In this document: one piece after another, positions 37,184 to 48,600 of the stretch
Position numbering within the stretch: position 1 is the stretch's first letter
Layout: each line of letters starts with the position of its first letter
From: Heliopora coerulea
Lineage: Eukaryota > Cnidaria > Anthozoa > Scleralcyonacea > Helioporidae
DNA length: 64,000 nt
Direction of reading: 5' to 3'
Assembly: GCA_030142905.1 (NCBI GenBank)
Contig: JASJOG010000033.1
Location: 992,001 to 1,056,000 of the forward strand
The notes under the pieces: model-generated
Seen by the model: the letters and a program-made list of their open reading frames with translations, nothing else
Told to the model about the DNA's origin: nothing
Database searches by the model: none
Position numbers and translations under genes: made by a program

Positions 37184-38145
37184 ACGAGGTAAAACCTATG
37201 GTAACTACATTTTAAGGATATTGTAGACTCGTTTAAACTCTTGCTCACACAATTCAAGCTTACGGACCGGAAAAGCTCAAAGCCAATTTAAACTATCAAA
37301 CTGTTCTGATGGAAAGCTGCTTCTAAAGGGATTCGGTGCTCTCATATTTTTTGCGGGGTATGAACACAATGTTACAGGGCGAACAAAACTTTTGGCATCA
37401 AAAATTTTCATTAAAATAATCTTTCACATGTTCTTGTGGTTTAGTATGGTTTCAAAATGACTCCAGTAGCCACTTAACTCAATTTTTCACTGAAGGCGCA
37501 CGATAATCTCAAGCTTTTTCACTGAAAGTTTTCTTTACTCATTGGAAATCAAAATCAAAGAATAAATAAAAAAAACCATCAAAAACGTATAAAATCAAAA
37601 TCAAAAGATAAATTAACCAACAAGGAAGGAAAGAGAAAAAAATGGGGCTCACCGTGCTCTTTCAGTTCATGTTTGAGGTGGAACGGTCATTAGAAGGCAT
37701 TTAAAACGTCATTGTTGTTATAGCAATAGTTGGATCGCTTTCCGAGAGGTAGCATTTGACACTAAACGTGTTTGACAGTAACCTTCTGAATTGTGTTTCA
37801 ATTTCTCATTTATGCAAACATCTGTGTTTAAAACATGCGTTATCCCGCCTTTAAAAAAGCAATACTGAGCCACTTCAGGGGATTCGCACGATCCGATTTT
37901 GAAAATGAAAAGTACTCGCATTGGTGAAGTCGGACGGTTAGAAGTGGATTTGATCGAGTTTTATGATAATGTACAGCTGTTATTTCCTGCATAATAACTG
38001 TACATCAAGGGCTTGCCGAAGGGTGTGCGTAGGTGCCATGGCACTCTACCTTTTGGACTCCAAATAAGCCATAAACAGTTAAAATGTGTTAAATATCGAG
38101 TTTCGTGAAACAGTTTATACCAGGACATTTTGATTGTTTTGCAAA
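37184..38145. other. HELQ 3' flank
   Basis: Contains the candidate HELQ polyadenylation signal AATAAA (37561-37566) and otherwise AT-rich sequence. No further gene is visible. Confidence 0.4.
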
Positions 38146-38147
38146 TA

Positions 38148-38519
38148 CCGTCTTTTTCCGAGTAGACGCCTCTACTCGAATTGACCCATCCCCGCACATA
38201 AGCTTGTGAATTTTTAATGAGCTCCGCTCCAGAGCAAACGCCCTCAGACAAGTACATAGAAAAGCTATTTAAGAGTGAACTCATTGATGAGGACTTGATT
38301 CGAGCTAAACAATTGCTGTCCGATTATGATGTTGTATGTTGTTGTTGTAAAGCTTGTATAAAAGAAATACGCTATGGAAAACGCGGTGATGTTGTGCTAC
38401 ACTTTGTTAATAGAAGTAATGGTAGGATTTTCTTTGTTAGAACTTTCTTGTTTTTGGAAAATAAACGCCTCTCCCCTAAGAAACGCCCCAGCCCAAGGAT
38501 TGTATTCGGAAAAATACGG
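38148..38519. mobile_element. 372-bp mariner-like MITE, TA duplication
   Basis: Left end CCGTCTTTTTCCGA, and opposite strand right end CCGTATTTTTCCGA (13 of 14 match). TA is on both sides (38146-38147, 38520-38521). The frame of 150 codons at 38217-38669 starts inside it and runs out of its right end, so that frame is probably not a gene. Confidence 0.65.
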
Positions 38520-39369
38520 TATGTAGTTAGTTCGCTTCTATCGCACCCCCACAAGGCCGTCAACCGAAAATATTTTATCCTGGGGTGCAAACTACCCCCA
38601 TTCGAATTGTACAGTAGGATAGTTGAATATTGTACTACTACAAGACTGGTGCTTCAACGGCGTCCGTGATACTTCGGAGTTTAAGCAAGCAATGTCCAGA
38701 CGTTAACGACAACAGAAGTTTTCGTTTAAGACCACGGAAATGAGGAATTGGTTGTCCCTCGATTGCCAGAGTATTCAAGACGCCGTTCATGTTCTATTCA
38801 CTACATCATCGAAGGGATTTCTACGTTTTCACGGCGACGTTGACATTTGAAATGTTAAAAAAAAATGTAGGTTATTTATACCTTACCAAACTGGCCTGAG
38901 GTTTTGCGACCAAGTGGTGATGATGCTCTTTTAAGAATGAACAATTTAGGATGAACAAAATTTAAAAAAAGTAAAAAAAACCTTGTGGCGTTTCTTTAAA
39001 AGATCCACTTTTGTCGTTGGATATGACCATCTATGTTCATGGATCCAAAATATTTTTTGATAACGAGCTTGGAGGAACTAATTAAAATGCGTTAGAAATA
39101 ACGTCAAATAAGACGCTATTTATGAAGAAGGTCTATCACCGAGAAAAACCAGCAGTGCAGTGAGTGAAATGCGTTCAAAATAATATCATATAAGACATTA
39201 TTTATGAATAAGGTGTAAAGTCTCACCGTACACCGAGAAAAAGCAGTGGTGTAGTTGAGCACTACTAGAGCACAGGAGTAAACTTAAGTTGTGGCGCTCC
39301 CTCTGGTTGCTAATGATTATATGGCAGTATATACGTTATTGCACTGGCCTTAGTAAATTTTTATATTTT

Positions 39370-39450
39370 TTAAATATTTATATCAAATAAAATTTTCAGG
39401 ATATCACAATTTGGTGCCCCCTAATGTTGGTGCGATGGGTAACTGCCAAC
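39370..39450. repeat. Host repeat unit, copy 1
   Basis: About 80 bp (AAATATTTATATCAAATAAA ... AATGTTGGTGCGATGGG) recurs in direct orientation at 40266-40340. Copy 1 is followed at once by the TIR element at 39461. Confidence 0.7.
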
Positions 39451-39460
39451 ACATTGATCA

Positions 39461-39817
39461 CGGTCGGCACTAAAATGGAACTACTGGAACCAGGTAACCG
39501 TGTGGAGACTGGGATTGGAGAGTTAAGTGTTTTATTTGTCTTTTATCCTCTCGCCTAAGATAATCCTGAAATGCCAATGGTCCTAAGATTCAGAATTATC
39601 CTGAGTGTTATGATCAGGATTAAGGTCCTATTCCTAACTTTAATCCCAATCCTAACCCTAATCCTAACTGTTCACGTGTTACCCCTGATGACATTTTAAC
39701 CTTAACCCACAAAGACTTTTTTCCAAAACGTTATCAGGTAAATAAAATACTTAATTTTCTAGTCCCAGTCTCTACACGGTTACCTGGCCTCAGTGGTTAC
39801 ATTCTAGTGCCGACCAC
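39461..39817. mobile_element. 357-bp MITE with 60-bp TIRs, TGATCA flanks
   Basis: The left 60 bp (CGGTCGGCACTAAAATGGAA ... GGTAACCGTGTGGAGACTGGGA) is mirrored at 39757-39817 with about six changes. TGATCA lies on both sides (39455-39460 and 39818-39823). The centre holds CCTAA-type words (ATCCTAACCC), which are not a telomere. No coding capacity. Confidence 0.75.
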
Positions 39818-40265
39818 TGATCACTTCTTGCTACGCCCCAACCTCGTACCCAGGGTCTTATCTCCGATGACCACTGGATAAGAGGTTGGCTATGCCGTTT
39901 AGAAAAATAACCATTGCAAGGAATTCTGGTACCGGTACACTTTCAGAGGATGTCTTGGCAAAAATCAGGTGTTTGGCACTCGGCAGACACAAAATTTACA
40001 TTGAACCTACTTTAGACTTTTAAGCATGCAAATAAGGAAAATATGGAAATTTACATTTTTTCAGCATGTAAATAAGGAAATTTGTTTCTAAACTGGCTCA
40101 TTTATGTGGTAAAAATGAAGTGAAACAAATGTGATGAGTGAGTTGAATTCATGAAAAGCTGGGAGTAGGAGTCCTGTGACTCTGCCGTGCGTCCTAAGGG
40201 GCAGAGTTATCTTTCAGTCCTCTTGACCGCGAGTGGATTCTCCATTTGAAGGGTGAGAAGTCTCC

Positions 40266-40340
40266 TTAAATATTTATATCAAATAAAATTTTTACGATGT
40301 CACAATTAGGCGCCTCGTAATGTTGGTGTCGTGGGCAACT
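40266..40340. repeat. Host repeat unit, copy 2
   Basis: Direct repeat of 39370-39450 (AAATATTTATATCAAATAAA then ATTTTTACGATGTCAC and AATGTTGGTGTCGTGGGC). It has no TIR element after it, so it serves as the empty-site comparison for copy 1. Confidence 0.65.
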
Positions 40341-40968
40341 GCTCGCCTCTGCTTACTTCTTGATGAGATACTGAGATTTTTATACCGCTCAGTTGAGCGA
40401 CCTTTAAAAATCGACCTATCAACGCAAACGGAATTGCAGATCAGCAGAAACAAACGAACTGATTTACTTCACAAAATATGCCGTTTACTAGTCACTAGTC
40501 CACTCACAATTCGCCCACTCACTCTTTTTAAATATCTACAAAATATTCACTGAATCATCGCTTCTTAAGTAGTTTCATGACTGAACCGAAGAAAAACGCA
40601 AATTTGGCTGCTTTGTCTTCTTTTTTGAAGACACGACTGCGCCAGAATAAGTTGGAATATTAAACTTTAGGACGTATCCTGTGGGTGAAATGACGACAAA
40701 GTAAGCTCAGTCAAGTAAAATATACGGAGTCAAATGTTTAGTTTTGTTGAATATATATTAGTGTTAATGTGTACGATGTTTAGCCGAAGTACGTTTGTCA
40801 ACCTCCTTAGAAAACGTTGAACAGTTGAAGCACATCTTCAAGCTTGCTACAAAATATACGGGTGGGACATGGCAAGCTGTCAATCGATAGCAGACCGCAC
40901 AGATGACGTCAAAGTTGTCCAATTTGCAATGTTTGCCTGAGTCTTCTCATTAATTCCAAGCCCCTTAA

Positions 40969-41139
40969 GTTTAGTTTCCATAAAATCTCTAACGATCGCT
41001 GGGTTGCTGAAATCGTTCAATCGAGTGATCTTTGTGGGTCGCTCACGATCGCTGGAAAATGTTTCCATAAGATCGCCATCAATCGTTTAGGATCGCTAGC
41101 GATTAACAGCGATCGTGAGCGATTATATGGAAACCAGCC
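40969..41139. mobile_element. 171-bp piggyBac-like MITE, TTAA duplication
   Basis: Inverted ends: GTTTAGTTTCCATAAAATCT then AACGATCGCTG left, and opposite strand GGCTGGTTTCCATATAATCG then CACGATCGCTG right. TTAA flanks both sides (40965-40968 and 41140-41143), the target of piggyBac-type elements. The interior is dense in GATCGC/CGATCG words. Confidence 0.65.
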
Positions 41140-41666
41140 TTAATAGAAAGTTTATTTGGAAATCCATAAGGTCCACTTGAGTTTGTTTTAAAAATGACGA
41201 TTGTGTTGTGTTGTGTGTGGTTTGTTCATGACGTTATGATGGCCATCTTGGTGCAATTAACAAAAGAATCACAGTCTCATTAGCTGGACTTGTAAGGCGT
41301 CAACCTGGGTGCCGTAACAGTGTCGTTTGAATCCCCAGAGATTGCTTACAAGCAATTGATTAAATATCTGCTAATCAACATTTTAAGTCCAAATATTGCA
41401 CATGGACTTAAAGTTTATTAATACGGTGACTCATTAGTGACACGCAGATTTAAAAGACGAAGCGCCTTATCTGATTTTTCATAACCACAGTGAGGGCAAA
41501 GTTATAATTCTGTACGGAAGGCACCTCAAAACACTGTGTGCAAGTGCTGCCATCTTTTTACAATGATCAATTAGCAATCATATTCTCTGAATTGCACACG
41601 ACTGTTGGTTTTCAACTAGTTTTCAGCTTCGACAGGAGCGTTTATCTTTTTCTATTTGTAAGAAAG

Positions 41667-41813
41667 AAGTCCCAATTTCTGCGGAAGAACTCAATTTTTC
41701 TTCGGAAGAGCACTTGAATTTGTACGGAAGACGTCATCGGTTCTGCGGAAGAGGTCGCTGTTTCTGCGGAAGAACTCTTCATTTGCACGGAGAAGGTCGA
41801 TTTCTACGAAGCG
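41667..41813. repeat. Degenerate minisatellite around TTCTGCGGAAGA
   Basis: Six imperfect units of about 24-25 bp share (T/A)TTCTGCGGAAGAACTC or CACGGAGAAGGTC variants. The unit core TTCTGCGGAAGA is near-palindromic. The arginine-rich frame over it (GRRHRFCGRGRCFCGR) is a product of the repeat. Confidence 0.65.
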
Positions 41814-42410
41814 AATCTTTGAATGCAGAGAGACAGGGCATGTACTATGGAACAAGTGTGTCACTAATGGGCCACCTTATATTACAGATCAGTGCTGGTT
41901 CTCCCTCTCGCAAATGTAGACCTTAGTTGCATCGCTGAGACCAAGAAAGCGGAGGGCAGGAGGGCTGCGAACCTAGACTGCCCACGTGAAGTTACCGAGT
42001 TCTCTCTAATTAGCGAAGTAGTCCTCGTTTGAATCTCAAAAAATTGTTTCAACATGTCGTTATTAGACACTTGAATATTGTTATTAGATAGTTGCGGCAC
42101 ATTTCAAATTTTGAAGCATTTTTTATCGTTGTATCCATTTTAAATTTATCGTCTTCCGATAAATTGAAATAGGCGCAATATTAATGAAATTATGATGCGG
42201 GGGGAGCCGAATCGCTCCCCTCCAACCTTTCTAGAGGCAACATGAGCTCAGCCCAGATAAGATGAAGATTCAACTTGGGTTATTGCCGTTAAATTCAAAC
42301 AGACACAACGTTGGCTGTCTGAAGTACATTTATTTATTGGGAAACAAACTAGATAGAGCTACAGCATTTGAACACGGCAGAATGCTCAATGTATTATGTA
42401 ATTTTGGTCT

Positions 42411-42685
42411 TTATTTATTCAATGGAAATCCTTGCGGTCTTATTTTCATCTCAGTTTTCCTCAGGGAATACTTGTATCCTTTCCAAGCAGCCCAGTTGAC
42501 GCCGTCTGCGTAAGACTTATGCTGACCATGATGATAATTTCCATTTAAGTTGGAGGAATGACAACTAGTGTACCACCAAGCGCCATGAAAGCTTACAGCA
42601 CAATTACCAGAATGTGAGTCGTTATCAGAATCCTTTGTGCTGAATGGCGCTCCCTTATGAGCACTCAATGAGTCACCTGCTGTGC
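42411..42685 (-). CDS. FReD gene exon 4: fibrinogen domain part 2
   Basis: It encodes residues 188-278 and the stop: [60 protein letters not shown]. The acceptor is CCTTATATTTCAG. The final bases TTGAATAAATAAAGACC place an AATAAA across the last codons; a second AATAAATAAA lies further 3' at about 42344-42335. Confidence 0.92.
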
Positions 42686-45600
42686 CTGAAATATAAGGAG
42701 AGTAAACTTTGGTAGTGCGACAAAACAGAACATCAAATATGGAGCCTTACACAGGAATTTTTTCTTTACATGATTCTCTTATTCTCTGAATCTCGTTAAA
42801 AATTCCAGTCACGGGCGCTTAATAATAAGCCAGTGGTTTCCACTTAAAGTGTGTACATGAAGTAAAAATTGACTTTAAAACCAACTTTCTCATTTAAATA
42901 TCCTGTTAAATTAATAAAGATTAGCATTTATAAATCTTCAATATCTCACTTCTTTTTCGAGATGTAAAGGTTGATTTCATATGTAAATGACGTGCCTTCG
43001 ACGTCATACGGTAGAGTAAATTCTTGGAAAACTTCATATATCTTTCAATTAGCAAACCAGTTGTCATTAACTGAAGAACCTTTGCTTTTTAAAATGACTC
43101 GCGAATCCTTTAAAAGTAGTCATTGCTTTCTATTTGCTCATGGCTCTTGCCATGCCATTTTTTCACCGTGAATCCAATGGCTCTCGGAAATTAAATGGTC
43201 TATACAATATAGACTCTTTACTGTAAAGCCATCTCTATATTGTAAAGCAATCTCTATATTGTAAAGGCATCTCTAAGAGATGGCTTATATCGACAATCAC
43301 ATTGTTTGTAAACATGAAATGTTGGTAAAGCTTGTTTTTATGCCCGCTCTCTACATGGAAATTTCATTTGAATCACATGGCAATACAGATGTGGATACTG
43401 TTTCTCGTGGTTTAGTATAACTTGCTCCAGGAAAGCACACTGCTTTAGGAAGAAAAAGATGTACCATCTTGGATACGTTGTGCATTTGAACTGGAACATG
43501 GAATTTATCGATCGCATCGCTGGAAGTGTTCTGGTCATTTCATCCTATATTTTTATTTTACTCCTTTTCCAATAAAATATTGTAATACCGAAACAAATTC
43601 GTATCTATAAATTCTGATTTTTGTCCTAAATTTTAGATACAGAAGATTACTAAGACTACTAAGATTTTCGCTAGGTCTTCAGTACTGTGACATATTTTTT
43701 AGTCAACTTCTTCGTGAATTCTCTCTTAACGGCCACTATATTCCTTACACATTTTAGGTCCCATCGTCTACTGCGCATGCGTGTCCATAATTCCCGCCAT
43801 GGGATTTTCAACGTAGAGGTGATCAAATCACATAAAACGTGAGGAGGCATGAGGGCCGAAAATTGAGATAAAATTGACCGCCGCCATTTTGAGTAAATTT
43901 AGGGGGTAAACTGTTCTTCTCCAGGCCCTTTTCAGTCTGTTCAACAACCTCGAGGTTGGACCAGTGAACTCTATAAAAAGACTGGAACGATAACTCCTTG
44001 TGCCCGACCTTATGATTGGATGAAGCCAAAGTTCCGCCCACTGAAGGAAGCCATGTACGTAAGCAAGCATAGTTGTTTTAGAACACGTAATGATAAACCG
44101 GTATGTGTTAGACCAGTAAGTCTTTTGTCAGAAGAAATTCTAGCGATGAAAATGCATTGAAAGACGAATTATTTGCCAAATTATAGCAAAATTTGACCTG
44201 AAACTCGTGGTGAAACTGCAGGTTTTTCTTGTTTTTCTTTGGGTCTTTTTTTGCGTTTTATACTTTGGTTTTCGAAGATTTTCATATCAAAAATTACGGG
44301 GATTATTTTGATATCGTTGCTTTATCCTGTTCCATTCTTGTAAACCTTAACCCAATATTTTTCGATGTGAACAACAACTTCGAACTTGCAATAATTCTCC
44401 ATAAAGTGTAGTTTCGTATATTTTTTTTTCTGTCAAAGTGGACAAACCTTACTTTAATTGCTCTTGTAAATGCTCTGTTGATTTTTAAACATGAAACACT
44501 GACCTATTTTCTTGATATTTATCAAAATACGGGCAGTTGTTGGTGATGTATTGTTTACTTCAATTTTGAAGCTTATATTTCACTGTATTTCTAGTCTTCA
44601 TTGGTTGTGTATGAGCTCACATACTTTAAAATCCGAAGGTAGTTGGTTCCAAACCTTAAAGGATTCGATGCGTTTGTCTTTCTCTCGTTTAAAGATGTTT
44701 TTTACCTCAACTTTCTTCCTGTTTCATGTTTTTTCTTGCCCTGGTAAACAAAACGGGTTCGCACTAAATCACATCGGCTTAAACCAGGTCTGCCAAAAAT
44801 TAACCATTCATAAATCTGAAAATAATCCAAACCGAATCCTAAATCTTACCCAAACCATTACTCTAGTCTAATCTGAAACTTGACCTACGTCTATCCATAA
44901 AACAAATAGAAAAAAGTAAAATTACAAATATTGGTAACCTGGTTTAGATCAATGATATCTAGTGTTTTTCTTAAAAAGGGGCCGGGGAGAAATGGAAAAA
45001 CACTGAGGAGCAGTGATCTTGTCGTTTTACTAATTAAATTGTTGGTTTATTCTTTAGATTTAGAGTTGACGAGCCTGAATACTAAGTTCGAGACTAGGTA
45101 TAAGGTTGAACTAGCTAAATCTTTGACTTAAAATTCTTAATCCCTTAGGACCACGTTGAGAAATAAGGATAACGTGAAAGTTCCGCGCAGTTTCGAACTC
45201 AAATTTTGCTCTGCCAAATAATTCATCCTTTTCGCTGTTGTAGGTCGCTAGAAACAGCTTTGACAAAAGCTGTATTGTTGAGGTATGTACTGTATTCTTC
45301 ATTATTTACCTAGCAAAATTTTTACTCCAGTAAATTGAAGATTTGATCTTCGTATATTTTCAACTAAAAGGACTGGGTTTGATGTACATGGCAGCCTTCA
45401 TATCCTCCATTTTTGGCTTCAAAATTCCACCTCGATTTATCGTTTCAGTCTTTTCAGAGTTCACTAGACCGGACTCATTGAGCTCTAAAGTGACTGGGAC
45501 GATAACTCGAGGTGGAATTTTCAAACTAAAAATGGCGGATATGGAGGCCACCATGTACGTCAAACCCAGTCCTTTTACTAGAAAACGTACGGCAATTAAA

Positions 45601-48600
45601 TCTTCGATTTACTGGAGTAAAAATTTTGCCAGGTAAATTATGAAGAATTCAGTACAGAGCTGAATAATACAACTTTTGTCAAAGCTGTTTCTAGTGACCT
45701 ACACTCGCGAAAAGGATAAATTACTTAGCAAAAAAAAGCAAAATTTGAGTTCGAAATCGTGCGGAAATTTCAGATTATTCTTATTTTTTAACACTGTCGT
45801 GAGGAATTACGGATTTTAAGTCCAAGGTTTAGCTAGTTCAACCTTATACCTTGACTCGAACTTAGTTTTCAGTCTCGCCAATTCTAAATCTAAAGAATAA
45901 ACCAACAATTTTATTGGTAAAACTACAAGATCACGGCACCTCAGTGTTTTTCCATTTCTCCCTAGTCCCTTTTAAGGAAAATACTAGATATCATCGGTCT
46001 AAACCGGATTACCAAAATTTGTAATTGTACTTTTTTCTATTTGTTTTATGGATAGACGTAGGTCAAGTTTCAGATTAGACTAGAGTAATGGTTTGGGTAA
46101 GGTTTAGGATTTGGTATGGATTATTTTCAGATTTATGAATGGTTAATTTTTGGCAGACCTGGTTTAAGTTGATGTGATTTAGTGCGAACTCGCTTTGTTT
46201 ACCAGGGCAAGAAAGAACATGAAAAAGGAAGAAATATGAGGCGAAAAAAACACCTTTAAAAGAGAGAGAGACGAACGTATCGAATCCTTTAATGTCTGAA
46301 GCCAATTACATTCGAATTTTAGAGTATGCGAACTAATACACAACCAATGAAAACCAGAAACACAGTAAAATATAAGGTTCAAAATTAAAGTAAACAATAC
46401 GTCACCAACAACTGCCGTAAGAAAGGAGGTCGGTGTTTCACGTTTAAAAATCAGCAGAGTATTTTCAAGAACAATTGAAGTAAGGTTTGTCCACTTTGAC
46501 ACAAAAAATATGCGAAAATACGCCTAATCGAGAATCATTTCAAGTTCGAAGTTGTTCTTCACGTTGAAAAGAGTTTGGTTAGGGTTTACAAGAATGGAAC
46601 AAGATAAAGGTACGATATCAAAATAATGCCCGTAATTTTTGATATGAAAATCTTTGAAAACCAAAGTATGAAATGCAAAAAAAACAAAGAAAAACAAGAA
46701 AAACCTGCTTATTCGCCACGAGTTTCAAGTCAAATTTTCCTTAATATGGCAAATAATTTATCATTCAATCCATTTTCGTCACTAGAATTTCTTCTGACGG
46801 AAGACTTACTGGTCTAACACCTATTGGTTTATCATTACGTGTTCTAAAACAATTGTGCTTCCAGAAATTGATAATTTTCTGGTCAGCCACTGCACTGTGT
46901 TTTGTACACTTCAGACGTACATGGCTTTCTTCAGTGGCCGGAACTTAGGCTTCATCCAGTCATAAGGCCCGGCATATGGAGTTATCGTTTCAGTCTTTTT
47001 AGAGTTCAATGGTCGGACTGCTTATGTTTCGGAAATTGTTTCGTGTTTGTTTTCATTAAATATATGGTAGAAAACAGCTTCTTTGGTTATTAGTCGGCTA
47101 TTATTTTTGCCTTAATTGTTTTACATTCTTTCTTTTAAAAAAAAATTAAATCAAAAGACAAAAATGAAGTAGCCTTACACTTAATTTTTCATCCAAGGCT
47201 TTTGTCCCCCCCCCCCTACCAATTTATCCAATATGACAGCAATCAATTTTTCCTCTGCAACTGAGTAACATGAAGCTACAATGCTCTCCCTAGTTAATAT
47301 ATGACCGCTATGCTTTTCACGACATTTCGGAAACATTCTGAGTTTAACCGTTTGCTCAAAATTATGGAGTTCAGGATGTATCAACCTTTCAACTAATATA
47401 AATAGCCATGACGGAATAAATCAGGACAAATAATAAAACATGTTAGTTCATAAAAGCTTTACTGACGTTTCGATGCTGATGCGCAACATTTTCAAAGTGA
47501 AATGCATGATGTGTAGGTAAAGATATTAAAATAATATTTACAAAATGTTGAAAAATAATTAGCCAATGAGGGAGACGGAAATGTGAGAGAACAGTAAAAG
47601 AAGAGCGGAAGGAGAGAAGACTAATTAAAATAAGGTAAGCGGAACAGACCTGATGTTTTCGTTAAGGACAGGCTTAAATTTGCCGATGAGTAAACACCTT
47701 GTAAATATTATTTTAATATCCTTACCTATACATCATGTATTTCACTTTGAAAATGTTACGCGTCAGCAACGAAACGTCAGTAAAGCTTTTATGAACTAAC
47801 ATGTTTTGTTATTTGTCCTGATTTATCCCGTCATGGCTATTCATATTAGAATCTTGAGGTGGGCCTTAATATTCATCCTAAGACTATGATTTCCGCCTGG
47901 TAAATCTCTAGTCAACCTTTTAACTAATCCTTATTGCCGAGATCCATACAAACATGTAAAATTAGCTGCTTATATATATTTTTCTAATTTTGATTTTTGG
48001 ATTTTACATGAGACAACATAAGAACAACCCGTTTCCATAATCTACCATAACAAATAAACTTTACCTTTTGGCTTAGTTCTTCCTCACCTGAATATAAACC
48101 CAGACTCAGTTGATATTTACTTTTCTCAGAAGACACAGCAAAGAATCCGTAATTTGCATACTTAGAGTTTCCCCCTGTATCTTCCATGTCAATGCGAAGA
48201 ACATTTGATGTACTTTTGGTTAATCGATTAATCTTGTCCAGTCCGAGCCAGAATTCTCCATTTGGGTTTCCAAAACCATTCTTGTAGCTTTTCCAGCCGC
48301 GATAAAAGTCGACACTGCCGTCCAAACGTCTCTGGAAGATTGTCCAACCCCCTCCAACTGTGGTCATGTCACACCTAACTTGAAAACTGCCTTGTCCGTC
48401 AGGATCAATTGTATAAACACCATCAGTTTTAATTCCTTTCTTGTAAATATCAGCGCAACTTTTATCTGCAAAAATAACCAGGTAGGACTTGAAAAGTAAA
48501 TGAAACGAAGTTTTGCCAATGGCAAGTGTAATTATAGAGACGGTATATAAAACTTATCAATGCAGATACATATTATTTATATAGATTATATAATAATAAT

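Noticed and set aside
38217..38669. 150-codon open frame after HELQ
   Set aside because: Two thirds of it overlaps the TA-flanked MITE 38148-38519, and it runs out through the element's end. The composition is not protein-like (CCCC run, no domain).
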